Assembly (NCBI GenBank): GCA_021774445.1
Contig: JAJFJA010000062.1
Location: forward strand, 1-64,000
Reading direction: 5' to 3'
DNA length: 64,000 bases
Origin: Alphaproteobacteria bacterium
Lineage (GTDB): Bacteria; Pseudomonadota; Alphaproteobacteria; UBA6615
In this document: one piece after another, positions 51,523 to 61,039 of the stretch
How the letters are laid out: each line of letters opens with the position of its first letter
Numbering within the stretch: the stretch's first letter is position 1
The notes under the pieces: generated by a model
What the model saw: the letters and a program-made list of their open reading frames with translations, nothing else
Database searches by the model: none
Told to the model about the DNA's origin: nothing
Position numbers and translations under genes: made by a program

Positions 51523-51957
51523 TCAGAACTGATTCTTGATGCTGTCCGGCGTCGGCCCGGGTGGATCGCGCTCGATCCAATAGCTGCCTTTGTCCCGATC
51601 GAACCGAAGGGGAATAGGCCGCTTTCCCAACAGCCGCATCAGCATGCCCACGGGTGTAACCGTCAAATAGAAGACAACACCCATCGCGATCGGGCTCACG
51701 ATCCCATGCAGCAAGGCGCCGAACCGCAGCCACAACCGGTTGGGTAACGCCAACATCTGCGGCCGTATAACGGCGGTTCCAAGAAAAACGGCCGCCACGA
51801 TCAACCCCCAAAGGCGCACCGGCTCGCGGCTCCAAAGCGGCCACAGGGCGATGATCGAAAAGGCCACCGCGAAAACGATCCCAAACGAACGATCCGAGCT
51901 CTTACCGTCGGGACCCGCACGGCTGAAATCCTCATGAAAACCGTCTACTCTGCGCAT
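51523..51957 (-). CDS. SxtJ family membrane protein
   Basis: A 144-residue protein with two pairs of hydrophobic segments (FGIVFAVAFSIIALWPLW, IVAAVFLGTAVI, then LLHGIVSPIAMGVVFYLTVT and VGMLMRLLGKRPIPLRFD). This matches SxtJ-type proteins that are almost always encoded directly before a carbamoyltransferase. WIERDPP near the C-terminus is typical. I start at ATG 51957; the frame is open to 52119. A small DUF5989 gene often seen with this pair is not present. Confidence 0.85.
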   Translation of the reverse strand: MRRVDGFHEDFSRAGPDGKSSDRSFGIVFAVAFSIIALWPLWSREPVRLWGLIVAAVFLGTAVIRPQMLALPNRLWLRFGALLHGIVSPIAMGVVFYLTVTPVGMLMRLLGKRPIPLRFDRDKGSYWIERDPPGPTPDSIKNQF

Positions 51958-52187
51958 GGTGGTTTGGTCGCCCGCATGATCCTGTTCGTCCTTTGGCGGC
52001 AATTTACCGTCGGACTGATTTGCTATAACGGTACCTTGATACACCAACCGCTGATTTCGGCTAGAACAAATTGCCATGGGTTCACAGATCGCCCGACGGC
52101 TCTTGGCGCGGGCGGCCAACCTCCTCCCGAGGTCGCAATGCCTCAGAGCGTATTTCCTTCACCTGTAGAGAGATATATCCTCCACCT

Positions 52188-52706
52188 ATGAGGACCTTAC
52201 TGCTCCTGAGACATGCCAAATCCGCCTTGGACGGGGCAACAATCGCCGACTTCGACCGGCCGCTGTCGCCCGACGGCGAACGCGTTTCGCCGATCATGGG
52301 ACGGCATTTACGGGATACCATCGGCGCCCCCGACCATGTGCTGTGCTCGGCTGCTTCCCGGGCGAAACAGACCTGGGAACAGATGGCAGGTTGCTTTGAC
52401 ACCGCCATCCCCGCGGAAATAAGCCGCGACCTCTATCTCGCCTCGACGGAGGGGCTGCTCGACGCAATTAAGCAAACGCCGGACGACGTGCAGCGCCTAC
52501 TCGTCGTCGGCCACAATCCCGGCATGCACCAGCTCGCGGCCCAGATTTCCGCTGGCGGTGATCGGGCGCTGCTGGCCAAGTTGCGGGATCGTTTCCCCAC
52601 CGGCGCAATAGCCGAAATCCGCCTCGACATCGATAGTTGGGGTGACGCGTCAGCACCTGGCGAACTCTGCCGCTTCGTCACCCCGAAAGAGCTAGCGCCG
52701 AAGTAG
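52188..52706 (+). CDS. Histidine phosphatase superfamily protein (SixA-like)
   Basis: A 172-residue phosphatase of the SixA type. The catalytic RHG-like motif is LLLLRHAKS (Arg8, His9); FDRPLSPDGER, CSAASRAKQTWEQM and LLVVGHNPGMHQLA (second catalytic His) complete the active site. SixA in E. coli removes phosphate from His residues of PTS or two-component proteins; substrate here unknown. ATG 52188 is used, with the frame open further up. Confidence 0.9.
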   Translation: MRTLLLLRHAKSALDGATIADFDRPLSPDGERVSPIMGRHLRDTIGAPDHVLCSAASRAKQTWEQMAGCFDTAIPAEISRDLYLASTEGLLDAIKQTPDDVQRLLVVGHNPGMHQLAAQISAGGDRALLAKLRDRFPTGAIAEIRLDIDSWGDASAPGELCRFVTPKELAPK

Positions 52707-52733
52707 GGCGACGGAATCCGTTGGCTATACGAG

Positions 52734-52774
52734 GCGGTCAAGACAGCCAAGACTTTTGCGTCTTAGGTGACCGC
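52734..52774. terminator. Two-level stem-loop after the SixA-like gene
   Basis: GCGGTC/GACCGC (52734-52739, 52769-52774) encloses AAGAC/GTCTT (52749-52753, 52760-52764). No T tract follows on either strand. It may end the phosphatase transcript or stabilise the message. Confidence 0.4.
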
Positions 52775-52846
52775 TGGACGTGCTCTTAGACTCTGTGGCA
52801 CGTCTGCGGCCATGAGATGCCGTCCAGACCGCGCGGGAGGTAGGTT

Positions 52847-54025
52847 GTGCGTATCGCCATCGTTGGCTGCGGCTATGTCGCCGATCGGTACCAGCACACG
52901 CTGGCCTCATATCCTGAGCATTCCGTCATCGGCGTCTACGATCGATTGGCGGAGCGTTCGGCGGCCTATGCAGCAACTTACAACGTACCCGTGTATGAAA
53001 CCCTAGATGCACTACTGGCCGACAACCAAGTCGACATCGTCCTCAACCTCACCAATCCACGCAGCCACTACGAGGTCTCCAAAACCTGCCTGGAGGCCGG
53101 TAAACATGTGTATTCGGAAAAGCCGCTGGCAATGGACGTCGATCATGCGCGGGAACTCGTCGACCTTGCCACCCGCCATGATCTCTACCTCGCCTCCGCG
53201 CCCTGCAACATGCTCGGTGAGACGGCTCAAACCGTGTGGAAGGCATTGCGCGAGGGCGCCATCGGGCGGGTTCGGGTCGTTTACGCCGAGATGGACGGCG
53301 GTATGGTCCATCGTGGCGGCTACCGTCGCAGTTTCAGCGTGTCCGGCGCCCAGTGGCCGGCCAACGACGAGTTCGAGGTGGGCTGCACCTTTGAACATGC
53401 CGGTTACTACCTGGCTTGGCTCAACGCCTTTTTCGGTCCGGTTCGTCGGGTCACCGCCTTTTCGTCCTGCCTGATCGAGGACAAGCTCACAGACCAGCCA
53501 CTACAGCAGATTACGCCGGATTTCTCCGTTGGCTGCCTGGCGTACGACGACAATATCGTGGCCCGCTTGACCTGCGGTATTGTTGCCCCGCGTGATCACA
53601 CTTTGCGCATTGTCGGCGACGACGGCGTGTTGTTTGTAAGCGATTGCTGGGACTTTGGCTCAAAGGTCTATATCGGCCGGCATAGCTCACGGGTGGCCCG
53701 CATGGAACAGCGCTGCCTGCGTTGGCTCGGCTTTCGCGGTAGCTGGCCGGGGCGCAAATATCCCCTGGTCCGCAAACCCGATTTTGCCATGCCCTATACC
53801 ATGGTCGGCTCACGGCGCATCATCAGCAACAAGATGGACTACGCTCGCGGCGTCGCGGAGATGGCGGCTGCCATCGAAGAGGCCAGGCCTTGCCGACTTT
53901 CCGCCGATCTGGGCCTTCATGTCACGGAAGTAACGCTCGCCCTGCAGCATCCGGAGCGTTTCGAGCGGCCGCACCAAGTCTCGTCGACTTTCGATCCGAT
54001 CGCGCCGCAACCCTGGGCGACATAA
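52847..54025 (+). CDS. Gfo/Idh/MocA family oxidoreductase
   Basis: A 392-residue oxidoreductase: Rossmann motif IAIVGCGYVADRY, VLNLTNPRSHYEVS, the catalytic-lysine motif SEKPLAMD, and CTFEHAGYYLAWLNAFFGPV in the C-terminal domain. GTG start with GGGAGG upstream. Its setting next to carbamoyltransferase and a beta-helix protein suggests sugar modification for a surface glycan or metabolite rather than catabolism. It is convergent with a second member of the same superfamily. Confidence 0.88.
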   Translation: MRIAIVGCGYVADRYQHTLASYPEHSVIGVYDRLAERSAAYAATYNVPVYETLDALLADNQVDIVLNLTNPRSHYEVSKTCLEAGKHVYSEKPLAMDVDHARELVDLATRHDLYLASAPCNMLGETAQTVWKALREGAIGRVRVVYAEMDGGMVHRGGYRRSFSVSGAQWPANDEFEVGCTFEHAGYYLAWLNAFFGPVRRVTAFSSCLIEDKLTDQPLQQITPDFSVGCLAYDDNIVARLTCGIVAPRDHTLRIVGDDGVLFVSDCWDFGSKVYIGRHSSRVARMEQRCLRWLGFRGSWPGRKYPLVRKPDFAMPYTMVGSRRIISNKMDYARGVAEMAAAIEEARPCRLSADLGLHVTEVTLALQHPERFERPHQVSSTFDPIAPQPWAT

Positions 54026-54037
54026 CGTGGCGGGTCA

Positions 54038-55102
54038 CTAGCGCTTCCAGCAGGCCCGCGCGGCATCGACGATTTCCATGCAAACGAGCGTATCGCTTAG
54101 CGGCATGATCTCGCTTTCGAGCTTACCAGCGGCAAGACAACGCATGACCTCTTCAATCTCGAATTGGATGCCCGTGCCGGGGAAGGGCCGCCGGATGTGC
54201 TGCGGCTTCGGCCCGATGAAGCCGCGGACAACCCGGTACGCACTCCTTGCACAGGGAACGCGAGCCGCCAGTCCGCGTGCCCGGCTTGGCGTTGCCGCGC
54301 CGGGAGCGCGCGGCGTAAAGCTTGTGACCGTCAGCCGCTGCGGGTTGACCAGCGGTGCGTCAACGTGAACGCGGCCCCGCGAGCCCATGATATCGGCATC
54401 GTTCGAGGCTCGGGTCTGAAAACTGCAGGATAGTTGCGCCAGCTGCTGCGGGTAGCCCAACGTGACTGTGGTGTGCTCATCGACCCCGCTGCGGCCGAGG
54501 ATGGCTTGGCTGGTAATCGTGGTCGGCTTGCCGAGCAGCTGCACCATAAGCGCCAGCGGGTACACGCCAAGATCGAACAGGGCACCACCGCCGAGGTCTG
54601 GATCGAAGAACCGACTCTCGGCCTTGAAGTTCAAAGGAAAGCCCAAATCCGCACGCACCATGCGGAGGTCGCCAATCCTGCCGGCCTGCACGAGATCGAC
54701 GAGCTCGCGCATGGCGGGTATGAAGCGCGTCCACATTGCTTCCATACAGAATACCGAACGCTCATGCGCCGTCGCTATGACCGTTCGAGCCTGTTCCGCG
54801 GTCAGCGCGAAGGGTTTCTCGCACAGTACGGCCTTGCCATGCTCCAGGCAAAGTACGCTGTGCTCCATATGCAAGTGATTTGGCGTCGCGATATAGACGG
54901 CATCAACGGATGGGTCCGCGACTAAGGTCTCATAACTGTCGAACGCCTGTTTGGCGTCGTTTTCGCGCGCGAATTGCTCGGCATTTGCCATCGTGCGCGA
55001 GGCCACCGCCTGAAGCGCGGCGCCATTAGCCAGCTTGAGGCCAAGCGCGAACTTTCGTGCCACGGCGCCCGTTCCCAGGATCCCCCAACGGCAACCCGTC
55101 AT
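54038..55102 (-). CDS. Gfo/Idh/MocA family oxidoreductase (dihydrodiol dehydrogenase-like)
   Basis: A 354-residue oxidoreductase: CRWGILGTGAVARKFALGLK binds NAD(P), VYIATPNHLHMEHSVLCLEH and AVLCEKPFALTAEQ hold the active site, and GGGALFDLGVYPLALMVQLL is typical of the glucose-fructose oxidoreductase/dihydrodiol dehydrogenase branch. ATG 55102 gives the natural N-terminus; the frame opens at 55168. The 3' end is 13 bases from the convergent family member, and the two share little sequence beyond the common motifs. Confidence 0.88.
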   Translation of the reverse strand: MTGCRWGILGTGAVARKFALGLKLANGAALQAVASRTMANAEQFARENDAKQAFDSYETLVADPSVDAVYIATPNHLHMEHSVLCLEHGKAVLCEKPFALTAEQARTVIATAHERSVFCMEAMWTRFIPAMRELVDLVQAGRIGDLRMVRADLGFPLNFKAESRFFDPDLGGGALFDLGVYPLALMVQLLGKPTTITSQAILGRSGVDEHTTVTLGYPQQLAQLSCSFQTRASNDADIMGSRGRVHVDAPLVNPQRLTVTSFTPRAPGAATPSRARGLAARVPCARSAYRVVRGFIGPKPQHIRRPFPGTGIQFEIEEVMRCLAAGKLESEIMPLSDTLVCMEIVDAARACWKR

Positions 55103-55225
55103 TTTATCGAGTTCACTGCATACGACCGGTTCGTGCTTGGCAACATGGCGTAAACATAACGCGGGCACCGCCGGCCCGCGACCTCTTCCTTTCGCTGGGG
55201 GTGAGCGCCCGACTGCCGCCCGGAA

Positions 55226-56392
55226 CTACGACCGCGACGTTCGCAACGGATGGGGATAGACCAACGGCTTGTAACCGGGTTTTGGCTCCAGGCGGTAGTC
55301 GCGACCTTCCCGGATAAGTTTCTTGGCCCGCCTTTGCACCTCCCAGAAAGAGGGCTTCCGGACGGGCACACCATCCACCAGGTTATTCCAGATCCACAGA
55401 TCATGAATTTGATCTTTCACCGGATACCGCATGCGCCTGTTATATTTTTCGACCATCAACATGACGCCGTGGTACACGCCGTTGAAGCGATTGTTGAAAA
55501 TCACCCCCGAGCCGCCACGTGGTCCGGCACCCGCCCAGCGCTTTATCGAATTATCGACCTGGTTCTCGTAAATTTCGTAGCTCCTGGAACCCCGCGGCCA
55601 ATCTGCCAGACCATGCGCGTCGATGGCCGCCGCATCCTGATAGTTGTCCACGATCCTGTTATATCGGAACACATAGCGCGCGCCGTTATTGGCCGCGACC
55701 GTGTGACGATGCCGCTCGAATAGGTTGTCTTCGATAACCACCACGTCGGCGGTGCCGAGCTCGATCGGCTCGTCCCAGGCGTTCTCATGGCCCACGACCT
55801 CGATCCCGTATCCCAGGCCGGGATACCATTGGTCGATGAACTCGTTGCCGTAGACGACACCCACGGCGGCGCCTTGCACGGTCCCGACATTGCCGCGCAA
55901 CTGGATCCCGGCGCGCGTGAATTTGGTGAAGCGGCTGTCATGGATTTGGAAGTCGACACAGGCGCCCCGAAGGTAGAGGCCCAGATCGCGGATTGGCCCC
56001 TTTTCCCGGTTAACCGGCTGTACGAAACGCCCCTTGCCTTGCAGCGTAATGCCCGAGAACACGAACGGCTCGCCAGTTGAGCAATCCACATTGATCATCG
56101 CGTCCCACTCGGTGAGCTCATCACGCTTGATCAGCCTCGTCTTGTCGCGCCCCATCCCCCTGATTTCGATGCCGTCGGTGGCGAAGACCTGACCCTCGAA
56201 ATCGAAATCTCCTTCGGGGATAAGCACCGTATCGCCCGGCTGTGCCTGATCGACCGCCGCCTGAATGTCGACCGATGAACCGCTCGCGGCCGGAATAGTC
56301 GCCGCAGTGCCGGCGCCGCTAAAGCCCGCAATGGCGACCAAAAGGCACCATACGCCAACCGCACCACGAGGTGTCATGTCGCGACCACCCAT
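55226..56392 (-). CDS. Exported right-handed beta-helix protein
   Basis: A 388-residue protein with a signal peptide (about 1-31) and a pectate-lyase-like parallel beta-helix: DIQAAVDQAQPGDTVLIPEG at the start of the helix is the classical entry motif, followed by repeating coils such as FVFSGITLQGKG, DFQIHDSRFTKFTRAGIQLR, VVIEDNLFERHRHTVAANNG and ARYVFRYNRIVDN. The fold serves polysaccharide lyases, hydrolases and epimerases; no catalytic set can be named here. It lies beside the carbamoyltransferase group and may act on an exported glycan. Confidence 0.82.
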   Translation of the reverse strand: MGGRDMTPRGAVGVWCLLVAIAGFSGAGTAATIPAASGSSVDIQAAVDQAQPGDTVLIPEGDFDFEGQVFATDGIEIRGMGRDKTRLIKRDELTEWDAMINVDCSTGEPFVFSGITLQGKGRFVQPVNREKGPIRDLGLYLRGACVDFQIHDSRFTKFTRAGIQLRGNVGTVQGAAVGVVYGNEFIDQWYPGLGYGIEVVGHENAWDEPIELGTADVVVIEDNLFERHRHTVAANNGARYVFRYNRIVDNYQDAAAIDAHGLADWPRGSRSYEIYENQVDNSIKRWAGAGPRGGSGVIFNNRFNGVYHGVMLMVEKYNRRMRYPVKDQIHDLWIWNNLVDGVPVRKPSFWEVQRRAKKLIREGRDYRLEPKPGYKPLVYPHPLRTSRS

Positions 56393-56524
56393 TTCCCGTC
56401 CGCGAGAGACGGCGAGTTAGAGCCTCTTAGGCTCGTGAAAATGATCCCGAATTGTACGGAAGAACCGGCCGTAGCCGAACCCCACAAAAGCGGTAATACG
56501 CACTACGCCCGTGATATCCGTTGG

Positions 56525-57586
56525 TCAGCGTGATCGCCGCCGCAGTAATACGACAAAGAACACACCGCCGAATAACCCGGTGAGAATACCAATGGGCATA
56601 TCCTCCGGCGCCAGGACGGTCCGCGCCAGGACATCGGCCCACACCAGGAAAATCGCCCCAAACAGGGCCGAGAAGGGCAGCACCCGGTAATTGTCCCCGC
56701 CGACCAAGAAGCGGACGCAATGCGGCACCATCAGACCGACGAACCCGATTGTGCCCGAAAAAGCCACCAACGAGCCGGTCAGCAGGGCTGCGGCGATAAA
56801 CACCTCGACCCGGAACCGGGCGACCGGGACGCCCAGCGTCGCCGCGCTCTCGTCGCCGATTGTCATCGCGTTCAGGTCGCTCGCATGGAATTGAAAATAG
56901 CCGCCGCACAGGCACAAGGCGGCGAGCGGGTAAATAAGATGGCTCCACTGGGCCAGCCCAAGGCCCCCCAATAACCAGAAAACCACTGTATTCGCGGCCC
57001 GCGGATCGCCGAGAAAGATCAGAAAGTTCGCCAGCGCCATGATCACGAACGACACCGCCACGCCGGTAAGCACCAATCGATCCGCACTCATCGCATTGGC
57101 GAACCGCGACACCGCGACCACGATCGAAGTCGCCACGAGGGCACCGGCGAAGGCCAGCAACGGCACGGTAAACAGGCCGAGAAAGAGCCCGGTATGCAGC
57201 AAGGCGAGAATGGCCCCAAACGCCGCCCCCGACGACACGCCCAGCAAGTGCGGGTCGGCCAGGTGATTGCGCGTGATCGCCTGCAGCGCCGCACCCACCA
57301 TGCCAAGTCCGGCACCAACGATCGCCGCCAGCAGGGCCCGCGGGAAACGGATCTCCCAGACTATGTTCTCCCAACCCCGCGACCAGGTGACATCGACCGA
57401 ACCGGGAAAAACCTTGTTGGCCACCACCGACCAGACCACGTCCAACGGGATCGCGACCGCCCCGAACCCACCCGCCAGCGAGATCGATATCAGCAAGACG
57501 GCGATGCCACCGAGAAAAAGCGTGGCCAACCGGCTGATTTGGATCACCCGGGCCGGAAGCCGTTGGGTCGCGACTTCGCTGGTCAT
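56525..57586 (-). CDS. btuC: Vitamin B12 ABC importer, permease
   Basis: A 353-residue FecCD/BtuC-type permease with about ten helices. IRFPRALLAAIVGAGLGMVG and GAALQAITRNHLADPHLLGV form the family signature, and GTIGFVGLMVPHCVRFLVGG is the coupling region before the ATPase contact. B12 as substrate is inferred from the cobalamin riboswitch that heads the operon; BtuC sequence alone does not separate B12 from haem or siderophores. It is the last of three genes. Confidence 0.88.
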   Translation of the reverse strand: MTSEVATQRLPARVIQISRLATLFLGGIAVLLISISLAGGFGAVAIPLDVVWSVVANKVFPGSVDVTWSRGWENIVWEIRFPRALLAAIVGAGLGMVGAALQAITRNHLADPHLLGVSSGAAFGAILALLHTGLFLGLFTVPLLAFAGALVATSIVVAVSRFANAMSADRLVLTGVAVSFVIMALANFLIFLGDPRAANTVVFWLLGGLGLAQWSHLIYPLAALCLCGGYFQFHASDLNAMTIGDESAATLGVPVARFRVEVFIAAALLTGSLVAFSGTIGFVGLMVPHCVRFLVGGDNYRVLPFSALFGAIFLVWADVLARTVLAPEDMPIGILTGLFGGVFFVVLLRRRSR

Positions 57587-57594
57587 GGGTTGGC

Positions 57595-58554
57595 CTAGAA
57601 CTGGGCGGAACGAAACGCGTCTGCGAGGCGTTTGATGGCGGCGATATTGCGCGGTCCGGGCGTCGCCTCGACATAATCCAGCGTGATAAACCGGTCATTC
57701 TTCACCGCGTCGAGGTCCCTAAAGGCCGGGTTTTTAATCATGAACGCCCGTTTCTGTGCCGCCGTAACCTCTCCGTAGTTCACGATCACAATGACCTCTG
57801 GGTTTCGCTCGACCACCGACTCCCAACCGATCTTGATCCAACTGGACTCCAAATCGTCGACGATATTACGGCCTCCCGCAGCCTCGATCATCGCCGTCGG
57901 TATCCCATACCGGCCGGATGTAAACACCTGATCCTCACCAGAGTCGTAAACGAAGACCCGCGGCCGCTTCTTGTCACTGGGGATGGTAGACTGAAAATCG
58001 GCCAGTTCCGCCTTGTAGGCATCGACCAGCGACTCGGCGCGCTCCCGAACGCCGAAGATCGTCCCAAGGTTGAGGAGATCGGCATACAAGTCGTCCATGG
58101 ACGCCTTTTCCTTATCCATGATGTGTATGCAAGATTCCGACAACTCGTAGACTTGGATACCGAACTTACCCAGCGTTTCGGGCGTAACGTCGCCGCCCAC
58201 GCGCATGCCGTAATTCCAACCGGCGAAATAGAAGTCGGCATCCGCCCCGAGCAGAACTTCCTTGGTTGGGTATCTGGGCGAGAGTTCCGGCAACGCCTGC
58301 ACACCCTCTCGCAGTGTTTCGTCCAGCGTCTTCCAGCCTGAGACGCCGGTATAACCGACCATGCGGTCTTGCAGCCCCAGGGCCAGCATCATCTCTGTCA
58401 GATTGACATCGTTCGACACCGCCCTTGTCGGTGGCGCGTCGAAAGTGACCTCCCGATCGCAGCTCTGCACGGTGACCGGAAAGGCCTGTGCGGTCGTAAC
58501 CGACAGGGCCCCGGCCACGAATACAAGAGCGAAGCGACAAAACCCGGATGCCAT
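57595..58554 (-). CDS. btuF: Vitamin B12 ABC importer, periplasmic binding protein
   Basis: A 319-residue exported class III binding protein: signal peptide about 1-24 (ending TAQA), then the TroA/BtuF-like fold with VSNDVNLTEMMLALGLQDRM, LLGADADFYFAGWNYGMRVG, a long connecting helix (ASMDDLYADLLNLGTIFGVR) and WESVVERNPEVIVIVNYGEV. ATG has GGGAG upstream. In the operon order btuD-btuF-btuC it is the middle gene, 15 bases after btuD and eight before btuC. Confidence 0.88.
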   Translation of the reverse strand: MASGFCRFALVFVAGALSVTTAQAFPVTVQSCDREVTFDAPPTRAVSNDVNLTEMMLALGLQDRMVGYTGVSGWKTLDETLREGVQALPELSPRYPTKEVLLGADADFYFAGWNYGMRVGGDVTPETLGKFGIQVYELSESCIHIMDKEKASMDDLYADLLNLGTIFGVRERAESLVDAYKAELADFQSTIPSDKKRPRVFVYDSGEDQVFTSGRYGIPTAMIEAAGGRNIVDDLESSWIKIGWESVVERNPEVIVIVNYGEVTAAQKRAFMIKNPAFRDLDAVKNDRFITLDYVEATPGPRNIAAIKRLADAFRSAQF

Positions 58555-58569
58555 GCAAACGAACTCCCT

Positions 58570-59373
58570 TCAGCGGAACGTTGGTAGATGAAACGAAAAA
58601 CGCGGCGCCCCATGCACCGGCTCGGTATCGATGGTGGTTTCGACCTGAAACGCCTCGCGAACCCGGCTGGCGGTCAAGACCGCGGACGGTGGCCCGTCAT
58701 CCAACACCTTGCCGCCGGCCAGCACCAAAACTCGATCCGCATAGGTGGCCGCCAGATTAAGATCGTGCAGGCTGGCCACAACGGTCGGACCCAGGCCGCG
58801 CATCATGGTGAGCAACTCAAGCTGATGACGGATATCAAGATAATTCGTCGGTTCGTCCAGGATGATCAGCGCCGGCTCCTGCGCAATCGCGCGCGCGACC
58901 ATCACCCTTTGCCTCTCGCCGCCGGAAAGCGACGAAAGATGGCGGTCGGCAAACCCGTCCAGCGCCATGCGGGCCAACGCGGCCGCGATAACGCGTTCGT
59001 CTCGCGCACCATTGGTCGCGAAGCCTTGCCGGTAGGGTATCCGGCCTAGGGCTACGATTTCCCGCACCGTCAGCGAGAACTCGCCAGGTTGCTCTTGCAG
59101 TACTGTCGCGATTTTTCGCGCACAGGCGCGCGCACTCATGCCCCAGATATCGTCGCCATCGACCCGGACGCTGCCGTTGCGCGGCTTATGATAGCGGTAG
59201 AGGCATCTCAGCAAGGTGGTTTTGCCGGCGCCGTTCGGTCCGACAATGGCCAATGTCTCGCCTGAAGCGACCGAGAAGCTGGCATCGCGGAGGATTGCAT
59301 CCTGGCCGCGTGGACCCCACGACAGATTTCGCACATCGAGCGACGCCTGCCTCACGACCCGACAAACCCGCAA
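58570..59373 (-). CDS. btuD: Vitamin B12 ABC importer, ATP-binding protein
   Basis: A 267-residue FecE/BtuD-class ATPase: Walker A GPNGAGKTT (45-53), Q-loop VLQEQPGEFSLTV, signature LSGGE (149-153), Walker B with DEPTNYLD (173-180) and the switch SLHDLNLA. The start is probably the TTG at 59373 with AGGA seven bases upstream; a GTG at 59355 is the alternative. It is the first gene behind the cobalamin riboswitch, 58 bases after the B12 box. Confidence 0.9.
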   Translation of the reverse strand: MRVCRVVRQASLDVRNLSWGPRGQDAILRDASFSVASGETLAIVGPNGAGKTTLLRCLYRYHKPRNGSVRVDGDDIWGMSARACARKIATVLQEQPGEFSLTVREIVALGRIPYRQGFATNGARDERVIAAALARMALDGFADRHLSSLSGGERQRVMVARAIAQEPALIILDEPTNYLDIRHQLELLTMMRGLGPTVVASLHDLNLAATYADRVLVLAGGKVLDDGPPSAVLTASRVREAFQVETTIDTEPVHGAPRFSFHLPTFR

Positions 59374-59430
59374 TCACATTCCTGAGACAATTCGCCACCC
59401 CTCCGAGCCACCCCGCCCGGGTTGAGTTGA

Positions 59431-59628
59431 AGACACCGATGGCAGGTCTCCTGGCTCGCGGGTCTTGGCCTTGCCGGGCCTTCCCAGCCTATATTTAGGC
59501 CAGTGGCTATTCCCGGATCGGCTCGCCGCTTACAGTTGCGGGGGCAGCCACGGCATTGGCCTCACCTCGGAAGCTTCACCGTGTTCCCATTTAATCCGGC
59601 GGACGTGTCGCCAGCCGGAACCATCCCC
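59431..59628 (-). promoter_or_regulatory. Cobalamin riboswitch
   Basis: The minus strand carries the hallmarks of the cobalamin aptamer in the right order: GGTTCCGGC near the 5' end, GGGAACACGGTG, GCTGCCCCCGCAACTGTAAG, GAGCC and CACTGG, GGGAAGGC, and the B12 box AGCCAGGAGACCTGCC (59442-59457). Cobalamin binding should lower expression of btuDFC. It is the strongest RNA element in the window. Confidence 0.95.
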
Positions 59629-59783
59629 GTAAGCTGTTCAGAGATGAATTTCGATGTCAAGCCTGCTATGCTCCAGCGCATTGTCGTCGCGCTTTATTAC
59701 TTGGTTGCATGTCCAAAGAAATATTCTGACAGATTATCGCACATGTTTTTCATGTCACATTTTCACGAAGGCGCACGTCGCTG

Positions 59784-61022
59784 ATGCCGGCAATGGGCTA
59801 TCTCACCTTCGCTTGGCACAATAGACGGTTTCTCGGCTTCGGCTTTCTGATGACCTTCTTTGCCAGTTTCGGGCAGACGTTCTTTATCGGCATTTACGGC
59901 GGTGAGGTGCGCGCGGAATTCGGTCTCAGCAACGGCGAATATGGCGCCTTTTACTCCGGCGCGACCTTGGTCAGCGCCCTGAGCCTATTGTGGCTCGGAC
60001 GACGCATCGATCGCATCCAACTACGCCAGTTCGCCTCGCTGGTATGTGCCGGCCTTGTCGTTGCCATGGTCCTGATGGGCAGCGCTGTCGGTCCCGTCAC
60101 ACTGTTCCTCGCACTTTTTGCCCTGCGGCTGACTGGTCAGGGCCTAATGGTTCATACCGCTGTGACCAGCATGGCACGGTATTTCGAGGCGGCGCGCGGC
60201 CGGGCCGTCAGCGCGGCCATGCTTGGCGTACCCGCCGGCGAAGCCGTGTTACCGGCCCTCGCGGTGGTCCTAACCGGGGCGGCCGGTTGGCGCGCCAGTT
60301 GGTGGGGTCTCGCGCTGGTTCTGGCGCTTGGTCTGGTTCCTACCGTACGGTTCCTGCTCCGGGACCATGCCAGCCGGGATGCGGAATTCCACCGCGCCGC
60401 GACGCGTTCCGCAACATCACCCAGCGCCTGGCCTTTGTCCCGGGTTATCCGCGACCCACGTTTTTTGGTCGTGATCGTCGCGACTTCGGCGCCGTCCTTC
60501 ATCATTACCGGTATCTTCTTCCACCACGCCCAACTTGCCTTGGCCAAGAACTGGTCGCTTGCCTGGCTTGCCACCGCTTTCATTGCTTACGCCGTCGCCA
60601 CCGTGCCTGCGTCCCTTCTGGCCGGCGCCTGGGTGGATCGCTGGCGCGCCTCCGGCATGTTGCCATTCATGATGTTGCCACTTGCCGCATCGCTGGTCAC
60701 GATTGCGGTTTGGGATGCCCCTGTCGTTGCCATCATCTATTTGGCCCTTGCTGGGGTCGGCGCCGGCAACACCGCGCCGATTCTCGGCGCGCTCTGGGCG
60801 GAGCTCTATGGGGTCGCAAATCTCGGCGCCATCCGCTCCGTCCAAACGGCGATGATGGTTTTTTCTAGCGCCTTGTCGCCCGTGGTCGTCGGCGAACTGT
60901 TGGACCGAGGCACTTCCATCGAAGCGATCGCGATCGCCTTCATTGCCTATATTCTGGTAGGCAGCACCGCCCTGGCGATAACTTTCACCCGCCGGCGTTC
61001 CACCGAAGGGACCATTACGTAA
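59784..61022 (+). CDS. Major facilitator superfamily transporter
   Basis: A 412-residue MFS protein with about twelve helices. The cytoplasmic loop 2-3 motif is LLWLGRRIDRIQLRQFASL, and RLTGQGLMVHTAVTSMARYF followed by RGRAVSAAMLGVPAGEAVLP is typical of the MCT/oxalate-formate-like branch. Substrate unknown. It is divergent from the B12 operon, with the riboswitch leader in the gap, but nothing ties it to cobalamin apart from position. Confidence 0.88.
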   Translation: MPAMGYLTFAWHNRRFLGFGFLMTFFASFGQTFFIGIYGGEVRAEFGLSNGEYGAFYSGATLVSALSLLWLGRRIDRIQLRQFASLVCAGLVVAMVLMGSAVGPVTLFLALFALRLTGQGLMVHTAVTSMARYFEAARGRAVSAAMLGVPAGEAVLPALAVVLTGAAGWRASWWGLALVLALGLVPTVRFLLRDHASRDAEFHRAATRSATSPSAWPLSRVIRDPRFLVVIVATSAPSFIITGIFFHHAQLALAKNWSLAWLATAFIAYAVATVPASLLAGAWVDRWRASGMLPFMMLPLAASLVTIAVWDAPVVAIIYLALAGVGAGNTAPILGALWAELYGVANLGAIRSVQTAMMVFSSALSPVVVGELLDRGTSIEAIAIAFIAYILVGSTALAITFTRRRSTEGTIT

Positions 61023-61039
61023 CGGCCCCCGGGTTTGGC

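Noticed and set aside
56427-57698. 423-residue minus-strand frame
   Set aside because: It is the wrong frame of btuC; the btuC frame has the full FecCD signature.
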